Of a stretch of DNA of 64,000 nucleotides, positions 11,769-21,689 are shown one piece after another. This DNA comes from Liopterus haemorrhoidalis (taxonomy: Eukaryota > Arthropoda > Insecta > Coleoptera > Dytiscidae). The translations under genes were made by a program, and so were the position numbers. The stretch covers positions 61,723,381 to 61,787,380 of the forward strand of contig OZ020611.1 of assembly GCA_963971575.1 (NCBI GenBank), read 5' to 3'. Each line of letters opens with the position of its first letter. Position 1 is the first letter of the stretch. The notes beneath the pieces are model-generated. The model was not told the DNA's origin. It searched no databases and was given only the letters and a program-made list of their open reading frames with translations.

Positions 11769-11779
11769 AGCTGTATGGC

Positions 11780-12545
11780 ATCTCAAAATTTTCTTTCTAG
11801 GGGGTGTTATGGTGTTAAAACTGGAAAGCATGAAATATCTTTCTTGTTATTTACTTTATATTATTATCAAAAGAATGTATACAACAAAAATTGTTTATAA
11901 TAAGAAAACAACACTTTTTTGTACAATGCAGTTTTTTAATTGGAGGAATATTTAGGGAGTAAACCTAAAACTTAACTTTTGAAATATCATATCTCCATTT
12001 TCATTGACTTGGCAGCAAAAATGTAAATGACAAAATTTTATACCCTGATAGAGTACAATTTTAAACATAGGCTATATAGTATCTCAATATTTTCATTCTA
12101 CGGGGTTGTTATTGGGTTAAAATTGTTCACTGGAAAACTTAAAATATCTTTCTTGTTATTGACCTAACAGAAAAATGCATTTAACAAAAAATATTTATAG
12201 TAAGCAAATAAATATTTTTCGTTCAATGCATTTTTTCAATTTGAGTAATATTTGGGGAGTTTAATTTTTGGATTTTTAATTTTGGGGAGCTAAACTTTTG
12301 AAATATATCCTTTATCATTGACTTGGCAGCAAAAATGAATATGACAAAATTTGGTAAATTCTTCATTCTAAGGGGTTGTTATGGGGTTAAAACTATTAAC
12401 TGAAAATTTTAAAATATCTTCCTTATTATTGACTTAACGGAAAAATATGTTTTACAAAAATTTTTGCAATAAGAAAACAAATTTTTTTGTTAAATAAATT
12501 TATTTATTTGGATGAATAATTGGACAGTCCGGGGGTACACCCTAA
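11780..12545 (+). repeat. About 300-bp tandem repeat, three degenerate units
   Basis: The word 'ttctagggggtgttatgg / ttctacggggttgttattggg / ttctaaggggttgttatggg' recurs at about 11797, 12094 and 12367. The companion words 'aatatctttcttgttatt', 'tgacttggcagcaaaaatg' and 'ttttgttcaatgca' recur with the same spacing. The units (about 297 and 273 bp) have diverged considerably, so the expansion is old. Confidence 0.75.
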
Positions 12546-12560
12546 AACTTTACTTTTCTC

Positions 12561-13437
12561 CGAGGTCTGCGAGCCTTAACTAGAGCGCTGCTTACGTCTT
12601 CAAGATGGCTTATCATCAGCTGATTGTAATCTACAACAATGTTTAAAATAGAATTATTTATTGTTTTATTTATTCTAGCTTATAAATAATATTCTAATTA
12701 TAAATATGGGCTGTGTGAGGCGCAAATAGCAATCATTGCTAAGCGCCAAACATTTTAACTAACTAAATAAAAAATGCAATGTAAAACACGTTCATTATCC
12801 ACGAAAGAGCACGCATGTTCTTCACATTATACACTGCGTGCAATATGAACAGCTTTATGTTTGTACAGTTGGACACCCAATGCATTTATTATTTGATGGT
12901 TGTAGATAAAATAATTTTTTAAATTGCTGTTTTGGAGGAAAAACTTTGTTATACCACATTAGCTATAATTCTTCTTCTTCCTATAGGTAAAAGTCTGAAC
13001 AAAATTACAGTCCGTATATATTTATATGATGTAAATTATTTCAAGGTTCTAAGAAAACCCGGTACGAATATTTAACAAGTAGATACATCTCATCATGCTC
13101 ACTCCTCATGTACACTTGCCATTTGAGAAGTGTCAGCTAATAATACCCTAATAGGTTCAGCTATCACACCATGTGTATTTTCTTTTTCCACTATTATCAA
13201 TATTTGCGGTACTCATCCTGGGTTGGCCATGACTTTCAACAACACAAATATTTTTGCTTCAGACTGTGAAAATGGATCCCATGTTTTAGAAATACACAAT
13301 CCGTGAACCTTTTTAAACAGAGGTTTCAAAACTCTTTGACAAAAATAATTTCGAATCAGCAAAATAAGTAATTGGATGTAAAGAGGTCTAGAAACTATAA
13401 TACACTATTCGAATTTGAAACTTTATTTGGGAACTAC
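12561..13437. other. No gene recognised
   Basis: An AT-rich stretch. 12715-12775 (gaggcgcaaatagcaatc, gctaagcgccaaacattttaac) resembles the inverse of 2985-3045, perhaps a shared LINE 3' remnant. No coding motif was seen. Confidence 0.4.
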
Positions 13438-13441
13438 AATA

Positions 13442-14298
13442 GTCCGTTCAAAAGTTAGAATGCAGTACACGGCAAATGGAGTAGTTCTTTTCCATCTCTC
13501 GAATGCTGTACAAATAGTTATTCATTTTTCCCTGATACTTTTTCCATTTAATTTCAATTAATTATCAACAAAAGAACATAAAATTACGCGAAATATTCTG
13601 GGTTTATTGACATATTTGACACTTTTAAAACATTTGGCAACACCGCTCCCATTCCCCATAATACCCTTTTCACACTAGAACTTTAAGATCGGATGTTAAA
13701 GTGAATGTATCTTTAAACGCTAATGTGAAACCGTATGGCCTCGTCTAAATACAAGCGATGTTTAAGACAGAGATCTGCGTCTTAAACATTGTCCGCATTG
13801 CCAACTTAATTTTTATTATCAAAAAATACTCCTTGAATTTGTGCTGTCAACATTTTATATTATCATAAACAAGAATACTGTATTATATCGACGTTATAAG
13901 AAGTTTATACTTATTGTTATAATAAAATTATTTATTTTAATAATGTGTTTAATAAAATACAGAGCTACAATAATTGAGATAAAATGTATCGACTTACATG
14001 TTAATACAGGTGTAATATATTCTTTATTGTAGTGTCTTTATTGTAGAATGAAATGAAATATCCATATTTGTTTATAATAATTCAAAATGTGCGTCTGCGC
14101 AGACAGTTCAAAACTGGTAATTTCATGACGGTAACTTAAGGACAAAATTACTGTAGCTGATGACAGCACCGGAGATTTAAACATCAAGTGTGAAAGCATA
14201 CCGATGTTAAACATCGGTGAACTTTAAGTTCACTCGTCTTAAAGTTCTAGTGTGGAAAGGATATCAGAGGAATACTGCATTTTAACGTTTGAACGGAC
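13442..14298. mobile_element. TA-flanked TIR element, interrupted
   Basis: The ends GTCCGTTCAAAAGTTAGAAT and ATTTTAACGTTTGAACGGAC are inverted and flanked by TA at 13440-13441 and 14299-14300. Most of its length is a second inserted element (13662-14263); the net length is about 255 bp. Confidence 0.7.
13662..14263. mobile_element. TIR element with CCTTTTCACACTAGAAC ends, about 600 bp
   Basis: The left end TACCCTTTTCACACTAGAAC and the right end GTTCTAGTGTGGAAAGGATA are inverted repeats extending about 27 bp (to ctttaaga). Subterminal 'gatgtttaa' and 'aaacatcg' words repeat on both sides. No target duplication could be fixed, so the exact ends and the superfamily are uncertain. Confidence 0.65.
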
Positions 14299-14369
14299 TA
14301 TAGTTCGTAATATAACACGTTATTATCTTTTTCAATTATAATCTCTGTTAGAAAGTATTTTGTGGTGAT

Positions 14370-15235
14370 ACTCTGTGCTGTGGTGGCCACAACTGACTTT
14401 ATCTATAGTCATCACATCAATATGACTACAAAAAGAACCTTATAACGTCACTCATGTGTCTGTCTCTCTGTCTGTCTACCTGTCTGTTGTATGTCTATCT
14501 ACCTGTCTGTCTCTGTGTCTGTACGGTAGAAATTGTACCCAAACAGCTGAATATAGAAAGTTGATATTTGGCATGCTTATACCCAAATCTTTGACCCACA
14601 TAGAGGAAAAATTTAAAGAATAAAAAAAACGGATCGCAGAAAAAATATAGACAAATATGTATTAATAAATATATCTTTTTAAATTTATAAGTGGAGTATC
14701 AAATAACGTCTCTTAATACGTGGATAAACCAACTAAACGTTATTTTTGACAAATTTATTATTTTTATGGAATTTTCGCCAAAAATGTATCAAAAATATTT
14801 TATCCCCCACCTTATTTCCCAGAAGAATTGTTCTAAAATTCTAAAAAAAAAATATTAATAATGTACATAGATGGGAACGGGAATGTTTGACAGGAATTTT
14901 TTATTACATTATTATTTCGAAAAAAAATGTCATTAAAAAAAAAAAAAAATTAAGATGTAGATTAAGAAACGGAAAGTAGTCTTTTAAAAGTTCTTTTTAT
15001 AAATAGGAGTTTTTCCAAAAATGTGCTAAAGAAATATAATCCTATATCCTGTAACTAGAACTCTGAAAAAATCGAAGTAATGTATATTAATCTGGAAAAG
15101 TACAACAGGAATTTTTGATGTGATTATTTTTTCGAAAGTTATCGAATTTTTGCAACATCATTTTACAACATTTATCTGCCTAATTGCGCCTCGTAATTAG
15201 GTATGTTTTTAAGTCCCTAGTTGGAAACATGTGGA
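14370..15235 (+). repeat. R2 family copy fused to an R1-type end
   Basis: It starts with the R1-terminal block 'ctgtggtggccacaactga', then 'aaccttataacgtca', a TCTG microsatellite, 'aaattgtacccaaacagctg' and 'ttggcatgcttatacc', which are R2 words also seen at 15.27, 50.16 and 61.77 kb. It has diverged more than the other copies. Confidence 0.6.
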
Positions 15236-15270
15236 TAATTTTATCAAAAGTTATTGAAGTTAATGTTTTT

Positions 15271-16055
15271 AGGGTTTTGTAAGTATGAACAAAAAACCCT
15301 TATACCGTCATTTTGTCGTCAGGCTGTCTGTCTGTTCGGTAAAAATTGTAGCCAAACGGCTAAACCTAAATAAAAACCCCTGAAAATATAAAATATATGG
15401 GCTCATCGAAAAAAAAAGTAATGTAAAATAATGTCTGTAAAAGTAAGTTGGTGTGAACCGGAATAGTACAACAGGAATTTGTGATCAGATTATGTTTTCG
15501 GAAAATATCGCATTTTTTGTGTTTTTTTGTTGACGATGTACAAAAGTTATAATTATGTAACACATGTATTCGCTCCCGGGCAGAGGAGACAATTTAATTT
15601 TTTGTTATTTTTTCCATTTTTATTTTGTTTAAATTATTTTGTCAAAATTCTAGTTATATTTTGGCAAATGTTGCATTTAATTTTTAAGAGCTTAAATTTA
15701 ATAACCAGTTGGAATTGTTGGAATTATATTTTCATTCTATGTGCCATGTATACGAAACCATAGGGGCGGAGCATATGACTTAAAACAACCAATGGAAGCC
15801 ATAGGCACAATATTAATGAACCTTACTATATAAAAAAATACTGGACATATTTAGTAACTTAAATAATGGTATTAGGTTTTCGAATTAAAATTAACAAAAA
15901 CCTATTTTAACGTAAAATTTGTTTTTAAAGCTCATAGATTAATAGACATAAATTATTTTAAAAATATTGTTCATTTTGCCGTGATTACTACAAAGCAAAA
16001 TTTGTCCTACACACTCAGCATGGCGCCTTCACTTATAATATACCTGCGAAACCGT
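15271..16055 (+). repeat. R2 interspersed repeat, copy 2
   Basis: The left end AGGGTTTTGTAAGTATGAAC and the right end ATACCTGCGAAACCGT form imperfect terminal inverted repeats. A palindromic tail (tgtgtgaaatttcacac) follows to about 16085. Internal words 'cccttataccgtcattttgtcg', 'gtagccaaacggctaaacct' and 'ggaaaatatcgcattttttg' match 61.77-62.67 kb. The tRNA-like block of the 61.8-kb copy is deleted here (around 15565-15590). Confidence 0.8.
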
Positions 16056-16088
16056 GCAATGTGTGAAATTTCACACTTCACATCAATT

Positions 16089-16585
16089 TTTACTTGCCCG
16101 ACCTTAATATATAAGGGGCAAGTATTGTAATCGCGAAAATTTTCGTTGTCGAGATTTTAATGGATGACCACGTTTCATGGTCCAGGGAATCCAAAAAACC
16201 TATTTTCGAAGTCCCGTCCGTATGTGTGTGTGTGTCTGTGTGTCTGTGTGTTTGTGTGTCTGTGTGTCTGTGTGTATACACGATAACTCAAAAACGGTTT
16301 AACTTAAAGAGTTCGTTCTGGTACTAAAAAATTCTCCTAATAATTGGGAAGAACCCTATTGTTTAAAATCCGAAACCGAAAACGGAAGTTATTAAACATT
16401 AAAATTTTAAAAAATTCGTTACTAGTAAACCAAGCCTTGGACAAAAAATTGTATAGGACATAATTTGATGTATTTTTGAAGATTTACCTAAATATTTTTT
16501 TAAACTAAAAAAAAAAATATGTATTTTTTTTTATTATTTTTTTTATGGGAGGGCAAGTCTAGCGGAGGTCTCCCTTCGCCACTGG
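16089..16585 (+). repeat. R3 interspersed repeat, full copy with TG microsatellite
   Basis: It starts TACTTGCCCGACCTTAATAT, has a (TG)n/(TGTC)n block at 16220-16280, and ends GGGAGGGCAAGTCTAGCGGAG...CCTTCGCCACTGG. The outer words acttgccc/gggcaagt are inverted. The two ends recur, separated by a LINE, at 35.66-35.80 kb and 29.11-29.25 kb. It follows directly on the R2 palindromic tail. Confidence 0.8.
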
Positions 16586-16609
16586 TTTTAATATGCACCC
16601 ATAATTTTT

Positions 16610-16680
16610 TGTCACTTACTAAGTACCTACAAAACCCTGAAATGTGTGCAAATGCACACTTCACATAAATTTTTATTTAC
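16610..16680 (+). repeat. R2 right-end fragment
   Basis: 'acctacaaaaccctgaaatg' followed by a hairpin (tgtgcaaatgcacac) and ttcacataaattttt is the R2 right terminus standing alone. Confidence 0.7.
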
Positions 16681-16689
16681 TATCATTCT

Positions 16690-17358
16690 TTGTACGAGTA
16701 TAAAGTACATTATACTATGTCTAATGTTAATTTTTCAAATAATTCATTTAGATTTATTCTCGGTTCTGAAACAAATCCTAAAGCATTACATTTAGCACAT
16801 TATTCAGAAATACCATTAAATAATGACTGTTTAACGATTGCTTTAGTAATTCAATGAGCGCAAGTGAACCACCTGCGCTGCTGTGTAATTAACCTTCAGG
16901 TTGCTTCATGATCTACACGTATGAAATTTTAAATCTTTCGAAATAATTAAACAATGTAACGAAATAAATCTCTTTACTAATATGACACGAGTCCTTCAAC
17001 TTGACCGAATGCTAAAACCTTTAATGCCGCTATCATATTTCAAAATGAGAACACATTGTATTCACCTTCACAATCATTATCACAGGTTAATCTGATTTTT
17101 TATAATCTGAACCTTCAAAGGATTTTATTACGTGAAATAGATTTTTTACTCTACAGGGTGATTTAGACCCAGTATAGTCCATGCATTAGTCCATCCTCGA
17201 AAACGCGATGTGTCAGCTAATTGGGAAAAAGAAAAATTAATGATCTCTTCGATGAATTAATGAAGTCTTCTACCTCTTAATTGGTTGGTCGCGGCTTATA
17301 GCCAGTCCGCCAGCGCTTAGCAATATGAAAATGGTATGAAGATGTTAGAGGTTTAGTC
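16690..17358. other. No gene recognised
   Basis: This is slightly less AT-rich than its surroundings. No domain, TIR pair or RNA gene was identified. Confidence 0.4.
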
Positions 17359-17599
17359 TAATGCCGGGTTTACATTGGTAGAGTAAAAGAGCTAGTAACT
17401 AGAGCAAGTAACTAGAAACTAGTTACTATCCCTGTGTAAACAGTTGACAATGTGACTAGTAGAGTACTAGCTTCTAGTAGTTGGGCTAGGATAGCAGCTA
17501 GCTCGTCGACGTATTTACTAGCTACTATCTTTTCCCCCACTACGCAAAATTAATTCATTTCAAATTGGCGGCAAGCGGCAATCTGTCATAACAAATAGA

Positions 17600-18220
17600 A
17601 AAAAAATCAGCTATGGCCACCACAGGACCGACCGCCATCATAAAGTTCTTACATAAAAGAATGTATTTATTTAGCAGCAGAGTAGAAATAACTTGGCATA
17701 ATATTTTCTAACAGAGATATTATTTATCATGACCATGGAAACGTTACATATGTATAAGTATGAAAAAATTTCGAAAAATTTTACAAAAAATATTCGAAAT
17801 TTTTCGTTTTGTCAAAAAACGTCTCAAATAAAAGTTATTAATTATTGCTTTTATAGCAACTTTTGTTCAATAAATTTTTTCGAAATATTTTTCTGTTGTG
17901 AAATATTCACAAAAATCTTAAAATCGACACAAGTAAACTCCCATTTTTAGTCAACCGATTTTTACCAAAAGTTGATCAATTCGTGCCATTGATGGCAGAA
18001 GCTTAAATATGAAGTTTCATAAAAATCCTTTCAGCCGAATTCGCTCTGCACGTGTACACAGACAGACGGACAGACAGACGGACAGACGGACAGACGGACA
18101 GACAGACCGACAGACATCATGCTAAAAATAGTCGAAACGTTATGTAGGGACCTCAATTCGTGGAGATCCATCGAAATCTCGAAATGTCAAAATCTTATAT
18201 ATGTGACGGTCGGTAAAAAC
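17600..18220 (-). repeat. R1 interspersed repeat, copy B (full length, inverted)
   Basis: Runs from aaatcagctatggccaccac through ACCGACCGCCATCATAAAG, the unique arm, a GACA/GACG microsatellite (18061-18117), to GACGGTCGGTAAAAA. ACCGACCG near one end and CGGTCGGT near the other make a subterminal inverted repeat. It is nested in the Harbinger element. Confidence 0.82.
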
Positions 18221-18336
18221 CCATATCAGGTAAGTTACAATTTATTTACATAAAATGCGTAACATTGATTTATAAATTGATGATTTCTGAAATCATCTGT
18301 GATATAGCTGCCTTTGATGAAAAAGATGTTTTAGAC

Positions 18337-18647
18337 CGGTGCTTCTTAACGTGGTGGGCCGTGGCCCCCTAGGCGGCCGTGATGTTCCCACAAGGGGGCC
18401 GCGAAGAGCTGCGAATATAACACTTAATTATTTTATTATTTAAAAAGGATAAGTAGCTTTAACTTTAATGCTACATAAATATTATTCTTTATTATACATA
18501 GATTATTGAATGATCTGAGCGTAAAAAACTATATGTATGTATATATTTTAACTAATCTTGGCTCCAAAAACAAAAATTAGGGGGGCCTTGGGTTATTGAT
18601 TTGAGTTGGAAGGGAGCCGCGACATCAAAAAGTTTAAAAAAACACTG
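18337..18647. mobile_element. hAT-type MITE, 311 bp, inside Harbinger transposase
   Basis: The ends CGGTGCTTCTTAACGTGG and AGTTTAAAAAAACACTG are imperfect inverted repeats. The 8-bp duplications ttttagac (18329-18336) and ttgtagac (18648-18655) differ at one base. It interrupts the transposase frame after the NSYRSLQ stretch. Confidence 0.8.
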
Positions 18648-18767
18648 TTGTAGACTACGATAACTATTTCCTGTGGCTAGGAAATAAAGCGATAATTCCA
18701 ATTTTATTCTTACTTGGATCGCATCTCTCATTTGTGTATCAGTTCGTTGTATTATTGGACTAATTAA

Positions 18768-18898
18768 AGGTTTGTTCGTTTGTGTTGCACCAGACTTGTC
18801 CAGGACAAGACCAGCTGACGTCACTATATAAGATAGCATTGGTGGGGGAAGCTGTGGTGTAGTTCAGTGTAGGTTGGGCAACACAAACGAACATACCT
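18768..18898. mobile_element. PIF/Harbinger MITE, 131 bp, inside Harbinger transposase
   Basis: The ends AGGTTTGTTCGTTTGTGTTG and CAACACAAACGAACATACCT are inverted. The TAA duplication is at 18765-18767 and 18899-18901. The termini match the 615-bp element at 3277. It contains a palindromic 'cagctgacgtcac' region. Confidence 0.88.
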
Positions 18899-19379
18899 TA
18901 AGTTTAATATCCTATTAAAATCATCTGGTGCCATTCCTAAACACAGTCTGTACTCTTTTTGATCTTCCACAGCTAATTCACGAAATAGAAGGGCTGATTC
19001 GCCATGGGTAGCTCTTCTATCAATCCATTTTTTAACCCATTTTCGTTTAGGCTTATATTCTGTACCGATTTCTTCAATAAGACAATCAGTTATTTCCTCC
19101 ACAAGAAATGATGTAATACAAAATACCATTTTTTAATGGCATCACGCTGGCGACGATGTATATTCATATTCATAAACTATTTTTTGCAAAAATATAATTG
19201 CACAACAAAATCACAGTGAAGATGTCAAATGTGTTTTGACACTTACCATCCAGAAAATAAGATAGTATGCCAATTGTGCACGAACACCTACTATCCCGAA
19301 AATAAGATAGTAGAGTAAAGCGCATAGTACTTGCGCTAGTTACTAGCTCTTTTACTCTACCAATGTAAACCCGGCATAA

Positions 19380-19770
19380 TGGCGCGTTTACATTACGCCG
19401 AGTTACATTAAGCTAGTGAACAGATCACTACACTGCGTTGAACTAAGATAGTAGATGTTTATAGTATTTCCAAAATGAAATAGCCATTCTCACTTGCTGA
19501 TTCCAATAATGACTGATAATATAACCATTATACCTGCTGAGTTTATGTTTCTGTTAAAAATAGTTGCCAGGACTGATATATACTCACATGACATTCCTTC
19601 ACATTTTTATCAGGCTTAGGACTAGCCATATTTGAATTATAAATATAGGCATGTTTAAAAATCGTATTCGTAGTCTTTATAGTCTATATTAAATACTTCA
19701 AATTTGCACAAACAAAAATCATTCTTTTTTTGAACTTGTCAATTTATGGTAAATTAAAATGTATAAAATA
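19380..19770. other. Remnant of a second element resembling the Harbinger ends
   Basis: 'gcgcgtttacattacgccgag' directly after the Harbinger right end looks like another TIR start of the same style, but no partner end was found. The rest is AT-rich and non-coding. Confidence 0.35.
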
Positions 19771-20065
19771 TTAATCATTATCACTATTATGATTGTTTAT
19801 ATCACTATCAGAGTTTGTGTCATTACCACTGTCATTTAAATTAATAGTTATTGAAGATTTCTTTGCTGGATTTATAAAACAATTTATTTCAATTGTCTTT
19901 ACATGTTCTACACATTTTTTCCGCAAATCACTACTTATTGCACTTGTTTCTTCTTTAATTAATTGTAATACATTGTCACTTTCTATCGGTGTTGTATTTT
20001 TCCGGCGCACATTACCTTTTAATGTGGAGAAATTTCTACGGGTTGCGGGCATAAATGATACAACT

Positions 20066-20117
20066 AGATCTAGCTGACCAGTTTCGAAATATTTTATTTC
20101 TTCATCAGAGCTGATCT
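20066..20117 (-). ncRNA. Hammerhead-like motif, left arm
   Basis: On the minus strand: AGATCAGCT, then CTGATGA, an extra A, hairpin GAAAT-loop-ATTTC, GAAA, a two-base-pair stem III in ACTGGT, the cleavage triplet GTC, and AGCT-A-GATCT closing stem I with one bulged A. All core bases (CUGAUGA, GAAA, GUC) are present. It differs from the right-arm copy at one loop base. The extra base before stem II is unusual and may reduce activity. Confidence 0.55.
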
Positions 20118-20327
20118 AAAACACATTTTCGGCGACATCTTATATTATAACTTGTGCGCTACGTAATAAATATTTTGTAAACCTCTTTAGTTTTATTAAT
20201 TTACTATTTATTTATTTATTTGTATTTTAATTACTGACTATTTTATTTATTTTTTATTATTTGACATTATGACTTTTACTAATGTTTAATTTCTATATTT
20301 TACTATCTCACAATGACCGTACATTTT

Positions 20328-20379
20328 AGATCAGCTCTGATGAAGAAATAAAATATTTCGAAACTAGTCAGCTAGATCT
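20328..20379 (+). ncRNA. Hammerhead-like motif, right arm
   Basis: AGATCAGCT (20328-20336), CUGAUGA (20337-20343), one extra A, stem II GAAAU/AUUUC (20345-20349, 20355-20359), GAAA (20360-20363), minimal stem III, GUC with predicted cleavage after C20369, and AGCU-A-GAUCU (20370-20379) completing stem I. A stem III of two base pairs is what is known for Penelope-type minimal hammerheads, which act best as dimers. Confidence 0.55.
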
Positions 20380-20721
20380 AGTTGTATCATTTATGTCCGC
20401 AACCCGTACAACCTTCTCCACATATATTCACTTACGGACATGACCAACTTCACATTACCTTTTAATTGGCTCCATATTAGTTCTATACGGTTTAAAACAC
20501 AATAATATGGCAATAGCCTTAAAGTAGTAGCCACGTCCACATTTTCGCATTCCACGTCAACGTTGTTACGGAAAATCAAAAAAACTGGTCAGCCATCTTT
20601 GGATGGGTTGTCTCCTAACCTGAGGTTAAAAATTCTTTGCTTCATCCCTTAATGAGACCAGGGCAAAATTATGAATGCATATATATATGCTTTTATAATA
20701 CTGGCCCTTAATATTTTATTA

Positions 20722-20850
20722 TAGTGACTTTCTGAATATATGCATCCTGCTCATCAGGTGATTTTCTAAATTTCTGTCTCCTACTCTCCAAGTGATTTTC
20801 TGAATTTCTGTCTCCAACTCCCCGAGTGATTTTCTGAATTTCTGATCCTT
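20722..20850 (+). repeat. Short tandem repeat, about 40-bp unit
   Basis: The words 'gtgattttctgaatttctg' and 'tctcc(a/t)actc(t/c)cc' recur three to four times, ending in gaagtgatttattt near 20870. No function is evident. Confidence 0.7.
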
Positions 20851-20870
20851 CCCTAAGAAGTGATTTATTT

Positions 20871-21434
20871 GAACCGCCACCCACGCTCTTCAAGTGATTT
20901 AAGTGGTACTTGAGAGTACACATGATTAACAATATAACGGTTTCTTACTTCTTTTAAAGTATCAAACCCTAATGAAGTAAATATGGTTCGCTAAAATTAA
21001 TTTAGTGTTCATTAAACCATCCGTTTTTAACTAGCGTTATTTTTCTTTGTGTTTGTATTGCTTTCTCTCTCCAAACAAACGTAGTTCCAAGAATTACCTA
21101 TTGGGAAGCGCTGTGTAAAACGTCTTAACTCTACAGTGTTATCAACGGTCAAAGGTACCTGGTCGACTTTGTTTGGGATGTTAAGTTTTGAAAAATGATA
21201 CGTATCTCAACATTATACAGTCAGTCTGAGTGTTAACTATCTTCTTGGCCAATGTTTATTTAACAGACGTGACTCAAAATTTAAACAGCTTTGTGCGAAA
21301 AAATATTAAACTTGGGTGGGACAAAATATTTATACGCTATTCATGTTGATCCGAGTATTTATGACAAGTACGTAGATTAAATGAAATATTTTTATAAAAT
21401 ATAAAATGGTTTTTAAGTGATTTGATATGATATA
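20871..21434. other. No gene recognised
   Basis: AT-rich DNA between the tandem repeat and the large hAT element; nothing codes recognisably. Confidence 0.4.
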
Positions 21435-21689
21435 AGTATGACTAGGGATGAGAACGATTAATCGAATGATTGAAATAATCGATTATTTTGCTTCAGTTAA
21501 TCGATTAATCATATGATATTTTTGGTCTAGATTAATTAATAATTAATAGATTAATTTATTATTAATCGAAAACATAATTGTAGTTTCAAGACATTACTTA
21601 GATAAAATACTTTATTTATATACCTTTCTGTTTAAATCTACATATTTACATTCATTAACTTTCATATAAAAACTATAATTATTACTAAC

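Larger units (their letters stand above)
10388..12560 (+). repeat. R6 interspersed repeat, copy 2, interrupted and tandemly expanded
   Basis: 10388-10580 and the sequence resuming at 11769 are the reverse complement of the R6 copy at 7719-7930 (shared words ggtttctaaacg, agattcaaac, gcatctcaaaattttc). An element of 1188 bp is inserted between. The right part is expanded into about three roughly 300-bp tandem units (see separate entry). Confidence 0.65.
18240..19129 (-). pseudogene. Harbinger-type transposase remnant (HARBI1-like N-terminal part)
   Basis: Reading from 19129 downward: an N-terminal segment with KRKWVKKWIDRRATHGES, ALLFRELAVEDQKEYR and GMAPDDFNRILNL, typical of insect PIF/Harbinger transposase N-termini. 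This is cut by the 131-bp MITE, then resumes as SPIIQRTDTQMRDAI...LELSLYFLATGNSYRSLQ (18650-18765). It is cut again by the hAT MITE and resumes near 18240-18336 (SFSSKAAISQMISEI). The DDE core is absent, so the gene is dead. Confidence 0.8.
17362..19376 (-). mobile_element. PIF/Harbinger element, 2.0 kb, entered by three other elements
   Basis: The ends TGCCGGGTTTACATTGGTAG and CTACCAATGTAAACCCGGCA are perfect inverted repeats that continue for about 40 bp. A TAA duplication lies at 17359-17361 and 19377-19379, which is the Harbinger signature. A broken Harbinger-type transposase is on the minus strand. R1 copy B, a hAT MITE and a 131-bp Harbinger MITE are nested inside. Subtracting these leaves about 0.94 kb. 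Confidence 0.88.
20024..20450. mobile_element. Inverted-repeat retroelement-like insertion with 16-bp duplication
   Basis: Arms of roughly 95 bp (20024-20118 and 20325-20425) are inverted copies of each other around a 200-bp AT-rich loop. It is bounded by the exact 16-bp direct repeat cacattaccttttaat (20008-20023, 20451-20466). A duplication this long fits target-primed retroelements, not cut-and-paste TIR elements. Each arm holds a hammerhead-like core. This combination recalls the terminal repeats of Penelope-like elements, which may be inverted and carry hammerheads. No reverse transcriptase is present. Confidence 0.75.
19771..20579 (-). pseudogene. Tc1/IS630-like transposase C-terminal part, split by a foldback element
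   Basis: Upstream piece (20579 to 20467): RLLPYYCVLNRIELIWSQLK, a DDE_3-type C-terminal motif with the expected glutamate in NRIE (usually NPIE). Downstream piece (20007 to 19771): RRKNTTPIESDNVLQLIKEE and KKCVEHVKTIEINCF, then an acidic D/N/S-rich tail with NDSGNDTNSDSD. The pieces join in frame across the 16-bp duplication cacattaccttttaat, so the gene was continuous before the 427-bp insertion. The N-terminal part, with the first two catalytic aspartates, was not found. Confidence 0.75.

Noticed and set aside
19793..20077. Plus-strand 94-codon frame
   Set aside because: Antisense shadow of the minus-strand Tc1-like transposase tail, which has recognisable motifs.
20722..20850. CRISPR-like repeat/spacer
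   Set aside because: Units of about 40 bp are contiguous degenerate tandems; there are no unique spacers.
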